Shown here one piece after another: positions 33,701-41,084 of a DNA stretch of 64,000 nt. The stretch lies in assembly GCA_039621445.1 (NCBI GenBank), contig CP154955.1, forward strand, positions 50,931,384 to 50,995,383, read 5' to 3'. The notes below the pieces were generated by a model. That model was not told the origin of the DNA. It saw only the letters and a list, made by a program, of their open reading frames with translations, and made no database searches. Position 1 is the stretch's first letter, and each line of letters opens with the position of its first letter. Position numbers and translations under genes: made by a program. This DNA is from Euglena gracilis. Taxonomy: Eukaryota; Euglenida; Euglenophyceae; Euglenales.

Positions 33701-36394
33701 CAGTACCCCCCCCCCTCCCCGGGGTCCTTAAGCAAAAGCCTGGTGGGGCACACGGCCAAAAGTGCACTAGCACAACCCTGGCGCCAAAAGGAGCCAAAAA
33801 TGGCCTATTTTCAAAGGGATGTGCTTGGGCACAGGCCGAAATCCGAACCCCCCCCCCCCGGGTGGGGGTAGTGCCTGCCTCATAGCCTGAAGAGTCGAAC
33901 GAGGTTGGGAGGTGCTGGAAACCGATGAACACCATTTCCTGGGTCGTGGACCAGAGTAGCCGGCTGGGAGCGATGGAGGAGACCCAGGGGGGTGGACCCG
34001 GCAGCAAAGTAAGGTTCGCTTTTGCCCCCAGGAGGGGGGGTGCCTGACTGGGTTGCAAGTGGGTGTGCTCGTGGGACAGGGCTGCCCCGGGAGGTGCCTC
34101 CGGGCCTGGAACAGACCTACCCATGAGTTTGTTCCCAATTGAGTGGACCTGTCCACTGAGTTGGGCGCACACCTGCTGGGGTCGTGGACTGGAGTAACCG
34201 GTGCGTCGTCACGGTGAAGGAGACCCCCCCTAACTAAAGTGGAGTATGTGCCTGGCGGGCGCTTGGTGGCCGGCGTCGTAAACAAGGTAAGTCCCGCCAG
34301 GCTCCGGCCACCTCCACCTACACAGACAAAAGGGCCAGAGGCGAACAACAGCGCCAGGCCAGAAGAAGGGATAAAAGGCACCAAAAAAACAGCCACAGAG
34401 CACACAGGGGGGGTATTGCCTGCCTGGGCAGGCACTCCAGACCCCCCCCCCCCGGGGTTGGTAAAAAACAGCCTGACTGGAACCCAGAAACGTTTGTTTC
34501 TGGGTTCCAGTTTGTTTCTGTTTCGTTTTGTTTGTTTTTTTCTGTGTTGTTTCTTTTGATGCGCACTGTGCCCCACACCCATTGGCAGCTATCCCCAACC
34601 TGGTGATCGAGGCGCGCACCGTTTTTGCCACCCAGTCCTGCTCAGCCCGCATTGTCCTTTCTGTTCTGAAGGCTTTTGGCTGAACCATTTGTCCAAGCAC
34701 ATTTGCATTTTTTGAGACAGAGGGGGGGGGGCTTTCAGGTGCATCATTGTATGCACGTCGCAGCAAAGCCAGCGAAGTGCAGCGAGTGTTTTAGGGGCAC
34801 CCCCAGAATTTGCTGGATTTTGCTGGTCCGGTTGGGTCGACTTGCTGGCTGACCCACTCCATGATGGAGTCGCCGTACCAGCAGATCCTGGCAGACGCGG
34901 TGCGGGACCTCGGCGTGCCGTTCCAGGAGGGGGCGGTGCCAGCCGACGCCGGCGGCTACCGTATCGACGTCCTCCTGCTCGGCCCCCGCATCGCGGTGGA
35001 GATTGAGAACCTCACTGCTTTCCTGCTGAGCCGCGGCCAGGCGGCGCCCGAGACACACCTCCCCCCCCCCTTGTCTAAGCACCACCCTTGTCTAAGCACC
35101 ACCCCCCCCGGTTCTTACCCATCTTTTTAAAGGCCATCGTCGCGGGGAGGTTTATTTTGGGTGCAATTCTAAGGGAAATTTCTCAAAATTTTCGAGATTT
35201 CTGCAACTTTTGAGACCTGATTTGGTGAGGTATTGCTGATTTCTGCATCCAAATGTGTGTCAATTCAACAGTGGACCTCCAAAATAAGGGGAATTTTTCC
35301 TTTTCGGCACGAAGCGCCGGATTTTTTTGCAGTCAAAATTTCCCCCCTTGTCTAAGCACCACCCCCTGGTTCTTACCCATATTTTGCAGCACCCCCCCCC
35401 CCCCGGTTCTTACCCATCTTTTCTAGTGCTTAGACAAGGTGGGTACAATCACTCAGTCGCTGGCCAACTCCCCACCAGGGGGGGGGTAGTGACTGACTGT
35501 CTTCCCGAAAAAAAGTGACTGACTGGTTTTTCGAAGAGTGGAGTGACCCCCCCCCCCTGTCGCTGACCCCAGGCAGGGCGTAGCTGACTGGGCCGGAAGC
35601 GAAGTTAGCGCCGGCCATAAACAGACAAGAAGCCTTGGTGCAACTAAGGGGGTCCAGCCAGCCAGCAGCCTTTTCCCAGCGCGGTACCCCCTCCCTCAAC
35701 GAGATTTGTTTATTTCCAGCCGCCCTTCTTTTTACCGCCCTGGACGGTGCAAAGATGGGCAAAAATGGGTTAAAAATGAGCAAAAATGGGTCGAATTTGG
35801 GCTGGCCAGAAATAATTGGGGTCAAAAAATCGATTTTTGTATAATTGGCAGTTTTGGGGCATTTTTGCATTTTCTATTTTTTTGGCACCCGGTTTGACCC
35901 CGGGTGAGCTGGACCCGGGGCGGGGGCATTAAAAAACGCCCTGGCCCCAGGGGCCTGAAAATTGGTTTTTTCAAGATACTCCTGGATTACTTGGCAAGAG
36001 AATTTTGTTGAAGGCAACAACAAGGAGAAAATTTTTTCCACAAACGTTTTTCTATTGCGCTGCTTGCACAAGTGCCGCGGCGTGTTGACACAGAAAAGAT
36101 TGGCCGACCCAGCAAGGCTCTTTTCTGAGGAGGTTTGCCTGTGTGTGCAGGCCTCCTGCCTCCGAGGTCGTGGAGGCAGCATGCTGCAGCGGTTTCCTTT
36201 TGTATCCTTTTGGTGGGAGGCTGCCTGGCACCGAGGGCCTGCGCTTGTCGGGGGCGGCTCTTCTGAAGCACCGCCAGCTGTGGGCGGCAGGCTACCGGGT
36301 GGTCTCCATCCCGTACTACGAGTTTGTGCGGCTGCCGAGCCTGCAGGAGCGGAGCGCCTATTTGCAAAAGAAGATTCGGGCGCTGTTGCGGTGA
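6518..36394 (+). CDS. Helical-repeat (OPR/HPR-like) RAP-domain protein gene, ~23 exons, whole span
   Basis: This is the full span of a split gene; the exons are listed separately and sum to about 3.5 kb (about 1,180 codons). The protein has roughly 18 tandem helical-hairpin repeats recognised by motifs such as LWAFATL, AWAYATVG and LAWGFAHF. They are followed by a linker with P-E-L-H and a C-terminal RAP domain split over two exons (G-Y-R-I-D-V then S-I-P-Y-Y-E-F). Repeat plus RAP proteins of this kind bind and process RNA in chloroplasts or mitochondria in algae and apicomplexans, so an organellar RNA role is inferred. Reading phases agree at every junction from 6718 to 33177, using GT, GC or GA donors. 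The 33177/34589 junction is off by one, so a site or small exon is missing there. The true 5' end is not identified. The gene's 3' part is duplicated at 53036-56758. Confidence 0.8.
7539..7687 (+). repeat. Tandem duplication of ~79 bp
   Basis: CATCATACTTCGGGGATCAG begins both copies (7539 and 7618), each ending CCCACTGGTACC plus a C run. Confidence 0.85.
8197..8391 (+). CDS. RAP gene exon
   Basis: Acceptor TTTTGTACAG precedes 8197. The 65-residue phase 0 exon contains T-V-W-A-F-D-L and ends F-C-P-A-D-V-C-R, the usual start of a repeat helix. A GT donor sits at 8392. An overlapping alternative frame lacks the repeat motif. Confidence 0.6.
9068..9187 (+). CDS. RAP gene exon
   Basis: Forty codons in phase 0 from after TTTAAAG to a GTGTGT donor at 9188. 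The peptide contains V-L-D-A-L-A-I-A-T-A and ends L-S-N-P-E, which joins directly to V-L-A-D-L-S-A-E of the next exon. The start may be a few codons further downstream. Confidence 0.62.
9674..9865 (+). CDS. RAP gene exon with two repeat helices
   Basis: Acceptor CGCCACAG, then 64 codons in phase 0. Two paired motifs are visible, V-A-R-L-V-R-S-L-G-K-L and L-A-M-V-L-G-G-L-A-R-L. The exon ends S-T-G-Q just before GGCCAG|GCTGGC, a GC donor. No GT in the right phase is available before the frame stops at 9899. Confidence 0.75.
11531..11680 (+). CDS. RAP gene exon
   Basis: Fifty codons in phase 0 after acceptor GCGAATCAG. It contains the textbook repeat motif V-A-N-A-L-W-A-F-A-T-L-R-F. It ends G-W-N-Q at AATCAG|GCATTC, a GC donor whose use makes a seamless join to A-L-V-G-Q-L of the next exon. 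Confidence 0.78.
11990..12282. mobile_element. CAGGCTTGTGCTTA-type short element
   Basis: 293 bp, from CAGATTTGTGCTTAGTCGGG to GTAAGCACAAGCAT, with internal inverted GGTGCCTGCCCCTAGCAGGC and GGCGCCTTTGGCGCC hairpins. Flanks ACTCCCTCC and GCCCCCTCC agree at 7 of 9 positions. Confidence 0.68.
12333..12431 (+). CDS. RAP gene exon
   Basis: Thirty-three codons in phase 0 between CCTGAAG and the GT donor at 12432 (AAG|GTGTGT). It contains L-A-C-T-A-W-A-L-A-T-L-R-F. The upstream intron carries a short inverted-repeat element that ends about 50 bases before this acceptor. Confidence 0.8.
12844..13219 (+). repeat. Local duplication in an intron
   Basis: GTTGTGAATGTATAAAGATG and TCAAGTACACGGTCAAAGAT each occur twice, as does TTGCACACAAGAAAACCTTG (13018 and 13169). 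No coding frame was recognised. Confidence 0.8.
13586..13693 (+). CDS. RAP gene exon (weaker repeat)
   Basis: Acceptor CAATGCAG, then 36 codons in phase 0 containing V-G-Q-A-L-M-V-V-P-L-A-R-F, a degenerate version of the repeat. A GT donor at 13694 is the phase-consistent choice. The 5' neighbour repeat looks short, so an exon may be missing between 12432 and 13585. Confidence 0.5.
14159..14553. mobile_element. CAGGGTTYGATATAAGGA inverted-repeat element
   Basis: Left end CAGGGTTTGATATAAGGA and right end TCCTTATATCGAACCCTG. The core has the CCGGCGCTTCGCGCCG hairpin followed by GTGCCCAAAATGGCAC. Related pieces are at 5767-6010 and 38990-39150. Confidence 0.7.
14566..14993. mobile_element. CAGGGTTYGATATAAGGA inverted-repeat element, second copy
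   Basis: Same ends (CAGGGTTCGATATAAGGA and TCCTTATATCGAACCCTG) and same core as its neighbour. Only about a dozen G/C bases separate the two. Confidence 0.7.
16012..16473 (+). repeat. GGGCAATTGACGCC repeat, copy A
   Basis: Alternating CCCCGGGCAATTG and GAAATTGTCACCCC units surround a unique core with AGATGTTTGTGAACTTTC. Nearly the same 460 bp occurs at 46621-47084. Confidence 0.8.
16905..17215 (+). repeat. AT-rich dispersed repeat, copy B
   Basis: Second copy of 2160-2470, nested in the 2.0-kb inverted-repeat element. Confidence 0.7.
18096..18208 (+). CDS. RAP gene exon
   Basis: It follows TTTTTTTGTGCAG, a good polypyrimidine tract and acceptor. The peptide includes L-S-P-Q-G-V-S-N-I-A-W-A-C-G-K-S-G-F. 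A GA donor at 18209 gives the phase needed by the next exon; a GT at 18211 does not. Confidence 0.75.
19045..19136 (+). CDS. RAP gene exon
   Basis: Begins after GGCCCCAG and contains A-L-C-N-V-A-W-A-W-A-T-L-G-I. The GA donor at 19137 (CAAG|GACATC) leaves one base that completes a glycine codon with the next exon. Confidence 0.75.
19531..19697 (+). CDS. RAP gene exon
   Basis: Acceptor TCGTTTGCAG. The peptide reads M-G-A-L-V-P-N-T-T-V-F-E, then V-G-N-L-A-W-A-Y-A-K-V-D-I. A GT donor at 19698 fits phase 0 with the following exon. Confidence 0.78.
20159..20280 (+). CDS. RAP gene exon
   Basis: Starts after GGCGGAG. It contains I-A-N-L-A-W-G-F-A-H-F-D-L and A-L-L-D-A-I-T-E-L-L-L, a complete repeat hairpin. 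The GT donor at 20281 leaves phase 2, which the next exon accepts. Confidence 0.78.
21015..21102 (+). CDS. RAP gene exon
   Basis: Short exon after ATATCCGAG. The peptide includes L-L-V-E-Y-L-A-R-F-R-F and L-T-S-I-L-R-S-L-A-Q. GT donor at 21103 (CCCAG|GTTGTG), phase 0. Confidence 0.68.
21412..21552 (+). CDS. RAP gene exon
   Basis: GC-rich island after ACCAGAG, phase 0. It contains N-E-Q-L-L-D-L-I-M-Q-Q-G-K-V and Q-F-A-T-L-L-S-A-A-Q. The 3' limit is a phase-based choice between GT sites at 21542 and 21553. Confidence 0.65.
22693..22895 (+). CDS. RAP gene exon
   Basis: Follows TTTTCACAG. The peptide includes Q-L-F-A-L-L-A-R-R-I-V and ends R-F-R-P-A-D-V-A-K-A-G, the lead-in to the A-W-A-Y-A-T motif of the next exon. 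A GC donor at 22896 leaves phase 2, as required. The 5' limit is less certain. Confidence 0.65.
23382..23570 (+). CDS. RAP gene exon with two repeats
   Basis: After GGGCACAG. Two clear repeats are present: T-A-W-A-Y-A-T-V-G-L and A-E-L-M-W-A-Y-A-T-V-G-I. The frame stops at 23578. The GA donor at 23571 (CACAG|GAAGCC) joins in phase to the next exon as S-M-H-R-N-P-C. Confidence 0.78.
24358..24482 (+). CDS. RAP gene exon
   Basis: Starts after GTCCAACAG. It contains L-A-M-A-I-W-A-A-V-A-S-G-V and L-M-E-T-A-A-Q-R-L. The GT donor at 24483 leaves one base and fits the next exon. Confidence 0.72.
24813..24914 (+). CDS. RAP gene exon
   Basis: After GGCATCCAG. The peptide contains L-S-A-E-D-A-A-M-T-V-W-A-Y-A-T-C. 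The 3' limit (GC donor at 24915) was chosen by phase; GT sites at 24896 and 24899 would break the frame. Confidence 0.62.
25285..25449 (+). CDS. RAP gene exon
   Basis: Acceptor GTCCCCCAG. It contains D-A-L-L-A-A-L-A-P-A-I-V-E and H-I-A-M-T-A-W-S-Y-A-A-L-D-V. The GC donor at 25450 (GGCAG|GCAGGG) splits a glycine codon that the next exon completes across a 4.3-kb intron. Confidence 0.78.
25970..26316 (+). repeat. Direct repeat flanking the 3.0-kb element, left copy
   Basis: Begins GGGCAACCGAGGCAACC and ends GCACACACCCA directly at the left end of the 3.0-kb element. Matches 29322-29662 almost perfectly except for one G-run length. Confidence 0.85.
26317..29316. mobile_element. 3.0-kb DNA element with ~74-bp terminal inverted repeats
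   Basis: The ends 26317-26389 and 29243-29316 are inverted repeats starting CTTAGGCGGCC and differ at only a few positions. The interior has clusters of TTTGCGCAAAT and ATGCGCGCAT palindromes at about 26995-27060, 27200-27310, 27375-27510, 28485-28640 and 28720-28910, plus one beside each end. No transposase is recognisable, so it looks non-autonomous. It sits inside a shorter element in the intron between 25449 and 29717. Confidence 0.8.
29322..29662 (+). repeat. Direct repeat flanking the 3.0-kb element, right copy
   Basis: Starts six bases after the right end of the 3.0-kb element and repeats 25970-26316. The sequence after 29662 then completes the short element that the left copy breaks off. 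Confidence 0.85.
29717..29881 (+). CDS. RAP gene exon
   Basis: After CTCACAGAG. The coding frame has no ATG. It reads A-P-N-A-L-Q-A-V-S-A-K-A-L, then A-G-L-I-W-A-F-A-R-L-G-I. The acceptor lies 22 bases after the right end of a short inverted-repeat element. The donor, GA at 29882, is tentative. Confidence 0.75.
31085..31500. mobile_element. CCATTGCTTA-type element with internal tandem repeat
   Basis: Same family as the element at 45272, from CCATTGCTTAACACCTGTCCC to GTCGCTAAGCAATGG. It contains a five-unit tandem array, and no clear flanking duplication was seen. A second copy is near 51455-51865. Confidence 0.6.
31326..31462 (+). repeat. Five-unit tandem repeat GTGACTGACTGGTTTTTT
   Basis: Units of 26-27 bp alternate between TTGGAAAAAG and GGGAAAGA spacers. 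Copy 2 of the duplication has the same array at about 51690-51826. Confidence 0.8.
32678..32888 (+). CDS. RAP gene exon with two repeats (copy 1)
   Basis: After CCTTCAG. It contains A-S-M-I-W-A-F-A-T-L-G-L and A-V-R-T-A-W-G-L-T-V-L. An alternative acceptor is CTGGCAG at 32719. The GT donor at 32889 leaves phase 2, matching the next exon. An almost identical copy is at 53036-53246. Confidence 0.75.
33045..33177 (+). CDS. RAP gene linker exon (copy 1)
   Basis: After AAATCCCAG. The peptide includes A-L-L-D-R-L-R-S-L and P-P-E-L-H-P-F-F-L-H, the type of linker that precedes RAP domains. GT donor at 33178 (AAT|GTATTG). Its phase disagrees by one base with the next exon. Confidence 0.65.
34589..34671 (+). 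CDS. RAP gene exon before the RAP domain (copy 1)
   Basis: Follows CCATTGGCAG. It reads I-P-N-L-V-I-E-A-R-T-V-F-A-T and I-V-L-S-V-L-K. A GC donor at 34672 (CTGAAG|GCTTTT) is the only phase 0 site before the stop at 34678. Confidence 0.62.
34807..35040 (+). CDS. RAP domain, first exon (copy 1)
   Basis: The core reads S-P-Y-Q-Q-I-L-A-D-A-V-R-D-L-G-V, then G-Y-R-I-D-V-L-L-L-G and I-A-V-E-I-E-N. This is the endonuclease-like fold start of a RAP domain. The usual H-F after the conserved acidic strand is A-F here. The 5' limit could be 34807 (phase 0 after CACCCCCAG) or an AG near 34876. The donor is GC (GGCCAG|GCGGCG), proven by the in-frame join to the last exon. Confidence 0.78.
36236..36394 (+). 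CDS. RAP domain, last exon with stop (copy 1)
   Basis: Begins after CACCGAG and reads G-L-R-L-S-G-A-A-L-L-K-H-R-Q-L, then G-Y-R-V-V-S-I-P-Y-Y-E-F, the RAP signature. It ends K-K-I-R-A-L-L-R and TGA at 36392-36394. Joined in phase to the exon ending at 35040. Confidence 0.85.
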   Translation, partial: GLRLSGAALLKHRQLWAAGYRVVSIPYYEFVRLPSLQERSAYLQKKIRALLR

Positions 36395-36459
36395 TGCGGG
36401 GGAGTTTTCAATCAGAGCACCATTTGCCGGTTTTTTTTGCAGGATTTTTTTCCCTTCTC

Positions 36460-36465
36460 AATAAA
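36460..36465 (+). promoter_or_regulatory. Possible polyadenylation signal of the RAP gene
   Basis: AATAAA lies 66 bases after the RAP stop codon. If the organism is a dinoflagellate this signal may not be used, so the call is weak. Confidence 0.3.
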
Positions 36466-37320
36466 CAATGTGGGGAAACAACGTGCGAGGGCCCCAAGCG
36501 AGTATTGCCCAAACAGGTCCAGCATTAGCTATTCATGAAAGGTGTGGTGCCAAATTTTGCGATGAAATGTGAAGAAGCTAATGAATTTTGGTGCGCTGTG
36601 GATACCCCATAACCCCAGCCTTTCAATTCTTCAGGTCACAACACTGATTGGCACAACTCTCGGTGTATCATGCAGAAAGCTACCTCATTTTCACTCTCAC
36701 CTTGTTTGACTCGGGCGAAGCGTGCGCTTGCTTTCCTTTTGTTGTTCTGCGTTGTGTTCTTACACTCCATTCCCAACAATTTTCTGCTTTTTTTCCCTGC
36801 CATTTGCGGAATCTCAGGATACACAGGAATCCTACCGGTCTGGACCACACTCTTTGGCAAAAGCAATTTTTCTCATATGTTCATCACAGGTTCCTCCTTT
36901 ACGGTTAACCGAGACAACACACAAAGAGCGCTTTACAGGAACCCGTACCTCCTCCCCCCCGTCAAAGCGTCACCTTTGTCTAAGAACCTCTCCCCCCAGT
37001 TGTTACCCACCTTTTAAAGGTCATTTTCTCAGGGAGGCGTATTTTGTGTGTGTTTTCAAGAAAAATTTCTGGAGAATTTCGAAATTGTGGAAATTTCTGA
37101 AGCCTGGTTTGGTGAGATGTTGTTAATTTTTGCACCTGTCATCAGGGTTTGATATATAAGGACCCGGGTGTTGGTGGGGGGTGTCCCCCCCCCTGTACCG
37201 GAGGGGGTCCTGACCCCCCCCACCTGCCAAAAGGGGCTGGACCAGGGGGTAACAGTAGGAGGAGGTTCGAGCTCGAACCTCCTCAAACGTTTTTGAGCCC
37301 CCCCTCTTCGAGGGGGGGGG

Positions 37321-37590
37321 GCTTAAAATCCTCCTCGAACGACCTCGAACGACATTCGAGGAGGATTTTGATCCTCCTCGAATGACCTCGAACGACATTC
37401 GAGGAGGATTTTGATCCTCCTCGAACGACATTCGAGGAGGATTTTGATCCTCCTCAAACGACCTCGAACGACGTTCGAGGAGGATTTCGATCCTCCTCGA
37501 ACGACCTCGAACGACGTTCGAGGAGGATTTCGATCCTCCTCGAACGACCTCGAACGACGTTCGAGGAGGATTTTGATCCTCCTCCTACGC
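37321..37590 (+). repeat. Palindromic 43-bp tandem array (CTCGAACGACATTCGAGG)
   Basis: About seven units alternate CTCGAACGAC[A/G]TTCGAGG with GAGGATTTTGATCCTCCTC; each half is itself a palindrome. The spacing is regular but there are no unique spacers, so it is not a CRISPR. Copy 2 is at 57685-57954. Confidence 0.85.
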
Positions 37591-38704
37591 ACATACATTC
37601 AAGTTTCAGTTGCAAGTTTTTTTGGGGTTTGTTAGCATGGTTCATTGTTCTTGATTCTGCTTGTTTGTTTTTTTTCTTACGCAGGAATGCACTTGTTCAT
37701 AAATATTTTCATTCAAAAATATTCTTATACCGAGAGAATTTCTGAGGTTATTAGAAGGAATAGGGTTAGGGTTAAGATTTCATCCCCAATGGTTGTAACC
37801 ATCCCGCTCATCGTTGTTATATTTCCCTCTACAGGGTACACAGCGAACCCAAAGAGTCGCCCAACTAGGGTTAAAAACATGGGGGGACCCGAGCGAGGCG
37901 CCGAAGGCGCCGAGCGAGGGTCCCCCCATGTGTATTAACCCTAGTTGGGCGACTCTTTGGGGTAGCTGGTACCCTGTAGGGGGAAATTTTCCACGCGTTT
38001 TAAAAGAAACATATTTTTTCTTACGCAGGAACGTTGCAATTTTTTTGGGGAGTTTGTTACCATTGTTCATTGTTCTTGATTCTGCTTGTTTGTTCTTTTC
38101 TTACGCAGGAATGCACACATTCATAAATATTTTTATTCAAATAAATAATGAATAAAAATATTCTTATACCGAGAGAATTTCTGAGGTTATTAGAAGGAAT
38201 AGGGTTAGGGTTAGGATTTCATCCCCAATGGTTGCAACCATCCCGCTCATCGTTGCTATATTTCCCTCTACAGGGTACACAGCGAACCCAAAGAGTCGCC
38301 CAACTAGGGTTAATACACACAAGCGCGACAGCCCGTGCTGACGCACGGGCGGGATTTCACCGACACAGGGGGGATGCACGGGACGCAGGCCGATCCAACG
38401 GTACCGGTGCGGGCGTCCAACTCTCAAAGGTCCGCGTCAAACGCACCCCTACGCAGCCAAATCGCGTCGGCATTGGCGGCATTCGCGGAGCGTAGGCGGG
38501 ACAATGCTCGGGTAAGGAGGTAGGTAGATGGGGGGACCCTCGCTCGGCGCCTTCGGCGCCTCGCTCGGGTCCCCCCATGTGTATTAACCCTAGTTGGGCG
38601 ACTCTTTGGGGTAGCTGGTACCCTGTAGGGGGAAATTTTCCACGCGTCTTAAAAGAAACATATTTTTTTCTTATGCAGGAATACACTCATTTATTCAAAA
38701 ATAT
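37591..38704. repeat. Module between the palindromic arrays, with internal direct and inverted repeats
   Basis: CTTACGCAGGAATGCAC occurs at about 37678 and 38100, and a ~150-bp block with AGGGTTAGGGTTA occurs at about 37740 and 38185. GGGCGACTCTTTGGGGTAGC occurs at about 37950 and 38596 and is inverted relative to AAGAGTCGCCCAACTAGGG. Two long hairpins lie at 37878-37931 and 38528-38579. The interior 38320-38525 lacks homopolymers and has a 62-codon frame of unknown meaning. Copy 2 is at 57955-59068. Confidence 0.7.
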
Positions 38705-38912
38705 TCCCTGAACGACATTCGAGGAGGATTTTGATCCTCCTCGAACGACCTCGAACGACATTCGAGGAGGATTTTGATCCTCCTCGAACGACCTCGAACG
38801 ACATTCGAGGAGGATTTTGATCCTCCTCGAACAACCTCGAACGACGTTCGAGGAGGATCTCGAACCACCTCGAACGACGTTCGAGGAGGATCGAGATCCT
38901 CCTACTACTGTC
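38705..38912 (+). repeat. Palindromic 43-bp tandem array, second block
   Basis: Same units as 37321-37590, about five copies. Together the two blocks bracket a 1.1-kb module. Copy 2 is at 59069-59276. Confidence 0.85.
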
Positions 38913-39797
38913 CATCCCACTACCGTAACCCTCCCGGTCTGGACCGACCCCCCGGGGGGGGGGTCACCCTGGATCCCCCAAAAAGGTCATAGTTTTCCCC
39001 GGCGCTTTGCAAATCGATTTTTTTTGCATTTTTGACAATTTTTTTTTGCCCGAAAAGTGCCCAAAATGGCATTTTTGACCTTTTTGGATGGTCAAGAATT
39101 TTCAGCCGGCCGGGTGGCTGGGTGGGGGTGTCCCCCTCCAGGTATATCGAAGCCTGGCTGTAAGTGCAACAGAGGACCGCCAAAATAAGGGAAATTTTCC
39201 CTTGTCCGCGCAAAGCGCCGGATTTTTTTTTGCGGTCAAAATTTTCCCGCTTGTTTCAGCACCCCCCCCCCCCCCCCGGTTCTTACCCATATTTTGGCAA
39301 ATTAAGCCCCCCCCCCCCCGGTTTTACCCAGCTTTTCCAGTGCCCAGGCTGGGAGGAGGTAAAGTCAGTTGAAGTATGTTTACGGGAAACCGTAAGCATC
39401 GTGATGTAAGATGACCATTTGCAAAGACAAAGATGGACTCCATTGTTGCCCGGCCCAGAAGTGGAGAAACACACCATGAGCTGGTCCTCCTGCTGCCAGA
39501 GGCAGTTATGCTCGTTGGACCTTTTTTTTCAGGTTGTGGAAGGAAGTCCCTCATGCCTCTCGTCCCATCTCCCACAGTGGGCTGTGATTTGAAGATGGTG
39601 CAGAGATGGTTCCTGATGAAAGCCGAAAATGTTTCTGTCCAATGGTCGTTTGATCGTTTGACAGTGAGCAAAGACAGTTTTTGACACATTCTGAATGGAA
39701 TGAACAAGGATTCTGAATAGGAAAAGCGAATTTTTTTCAAGACCTGTGAAATTGGTTGGAAATCTTGAGTTTTTTGGGGGGGTTCCATGTGATACCT

Positions 39798-40430
39798 CCC
39801 CCCCCTTGTCTAAGCACCACCCTTGTCTAAGCACCCCCCCCCCCGGTTCTTACCCATCTTTTTAAAGGTCATCGTCACGGGGAGGTTTATTTTTTGTGCA
39901 TTTTTAAAAGAAATTTCTCAAAAAAATTCGAAATTTCTGCAACTTCTGAGACCTGATTTGGTGAGGTATTGTTGATTTCTGCATCCAAATGTGTGTAAGT
40001 TCAACAGTGGACCTCCAAAATAAGGGGAATTTTTCCTTTTGGGCGCGAAGCGCCAGATTTTTTTTGCTTTCAAATTTTTCCCCCTTGTTTAAACACCCCC
40101 CCCCTGGTTCTTAACCCCCCCCCCCCCCTAATAGAAGCACGGGGCCGCTACAAGCACAGGGTCCAAATAAAAACGCACCCAACCCCCCCGAAGGCGGCGG
40201 TCCGCTACAAGCGCACCCCCATTTTGATGGGATTTCTAAAGGAAATCAACGAAAACCGCACAGGTAGGGTCCAAATAGAAGCGCACCCCCTGCCGCCAGG
40301 GGCGGCGGTCCCCTATAAGCGCACCCGTGCTTCTATTAGGGGGGGGTTTACCCATATTTTGGCAAAATAAGCACCACCCCCCCGGTTCTTACCCATCTTT
40401 TCCGGTGCTTAGACAAGGGGGGGGGAGGTA
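39798..40430. mobile_element. TTGTCTAAGCACC inverted-repeat element
   Basis: Ends TACCTCCCCCCC-TTGTCTAAGCACC and GGTGCTTAGACAA-GGGGGGGGAGGTA are inverted. The interior repeats GGTTCTTACCCAT and a GCGCGAAGCGCC hairpin. A shorter relative is at 35080-35440. Copy 2 of this one is at about 60172-60797. Confidence 0.65.
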
Positions 40431-41084
40431 CACCTCGGAGGCAGTTGCCAGGCCCCCAAACGTTCATGGGAACCCGGAAAGTATCGTGTTATAATCCGAG
40501 AACTATTTCAGGACACTCTGGGACTGATTGGACAAACTGGACACTGTTTTGGGACACCCTGGGACTGACCCTGGACCGGAAATTATTTCGATACAAAACC
40601 GAAAAAATCGACCCAAATGGCACAGTTTTCCGGGTGGACATACAACGTAGGCTGGGCCATATTTCTAAAAGCAGCATTCTCCCAGAATTACAAAAATGAT
40701 GTTTTTGGACGTTTTTGGAAAGAGTGTGAGTAACAGCTCAAAACAGACAGAAAGGGTCAGATCACATGTTGAACAGAGAAGCGCTGCTCAACATCGCCAT
40801 TGCAGAACATCATGAAAGCGGCTTGACGCAATGGCTTCCACACATTTCGGCTTGAAAGCTTAGAACATTGCCCCCCCCACTGCCACAATCACAAAAGCCA
40901 AAAATGAAACAAAAGGCCGAAATGTGGCCTTCCCCATCATTTGCCAATTCTTTTGCCTTTGGGCCGCCATATTTTGTTTCCATGTTCGTTTCTCTTTTGA
41001 GGAGGATTACTCCTTGATTGAGGCGTCATTCTCAGAAAAAGACATTCTCCAGTGAGAACAAAAACTGTTACAGGTCGTTTGTGG

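Noticed and set aside
36670-37017. 115-codon ORF with hydrophobic segments after the RAP gene
   Set aside because: It overlaps two other open frames, has no family motif and runs into a repeat. It is retained in both duplication copies simply because those are nearly identical.
37321-37590. CRISPR-like regular repeat
   Set aside because: Units are contiguous palindromes without unique spacers, in a eukaryotic locus with no cas genes.
37750-38215. Telomere-like AGGGTTAGGGTTA blocks
   Set aside because: Only about two units each, internal, and embedded in a larger repeated module. No telomeric array is present.
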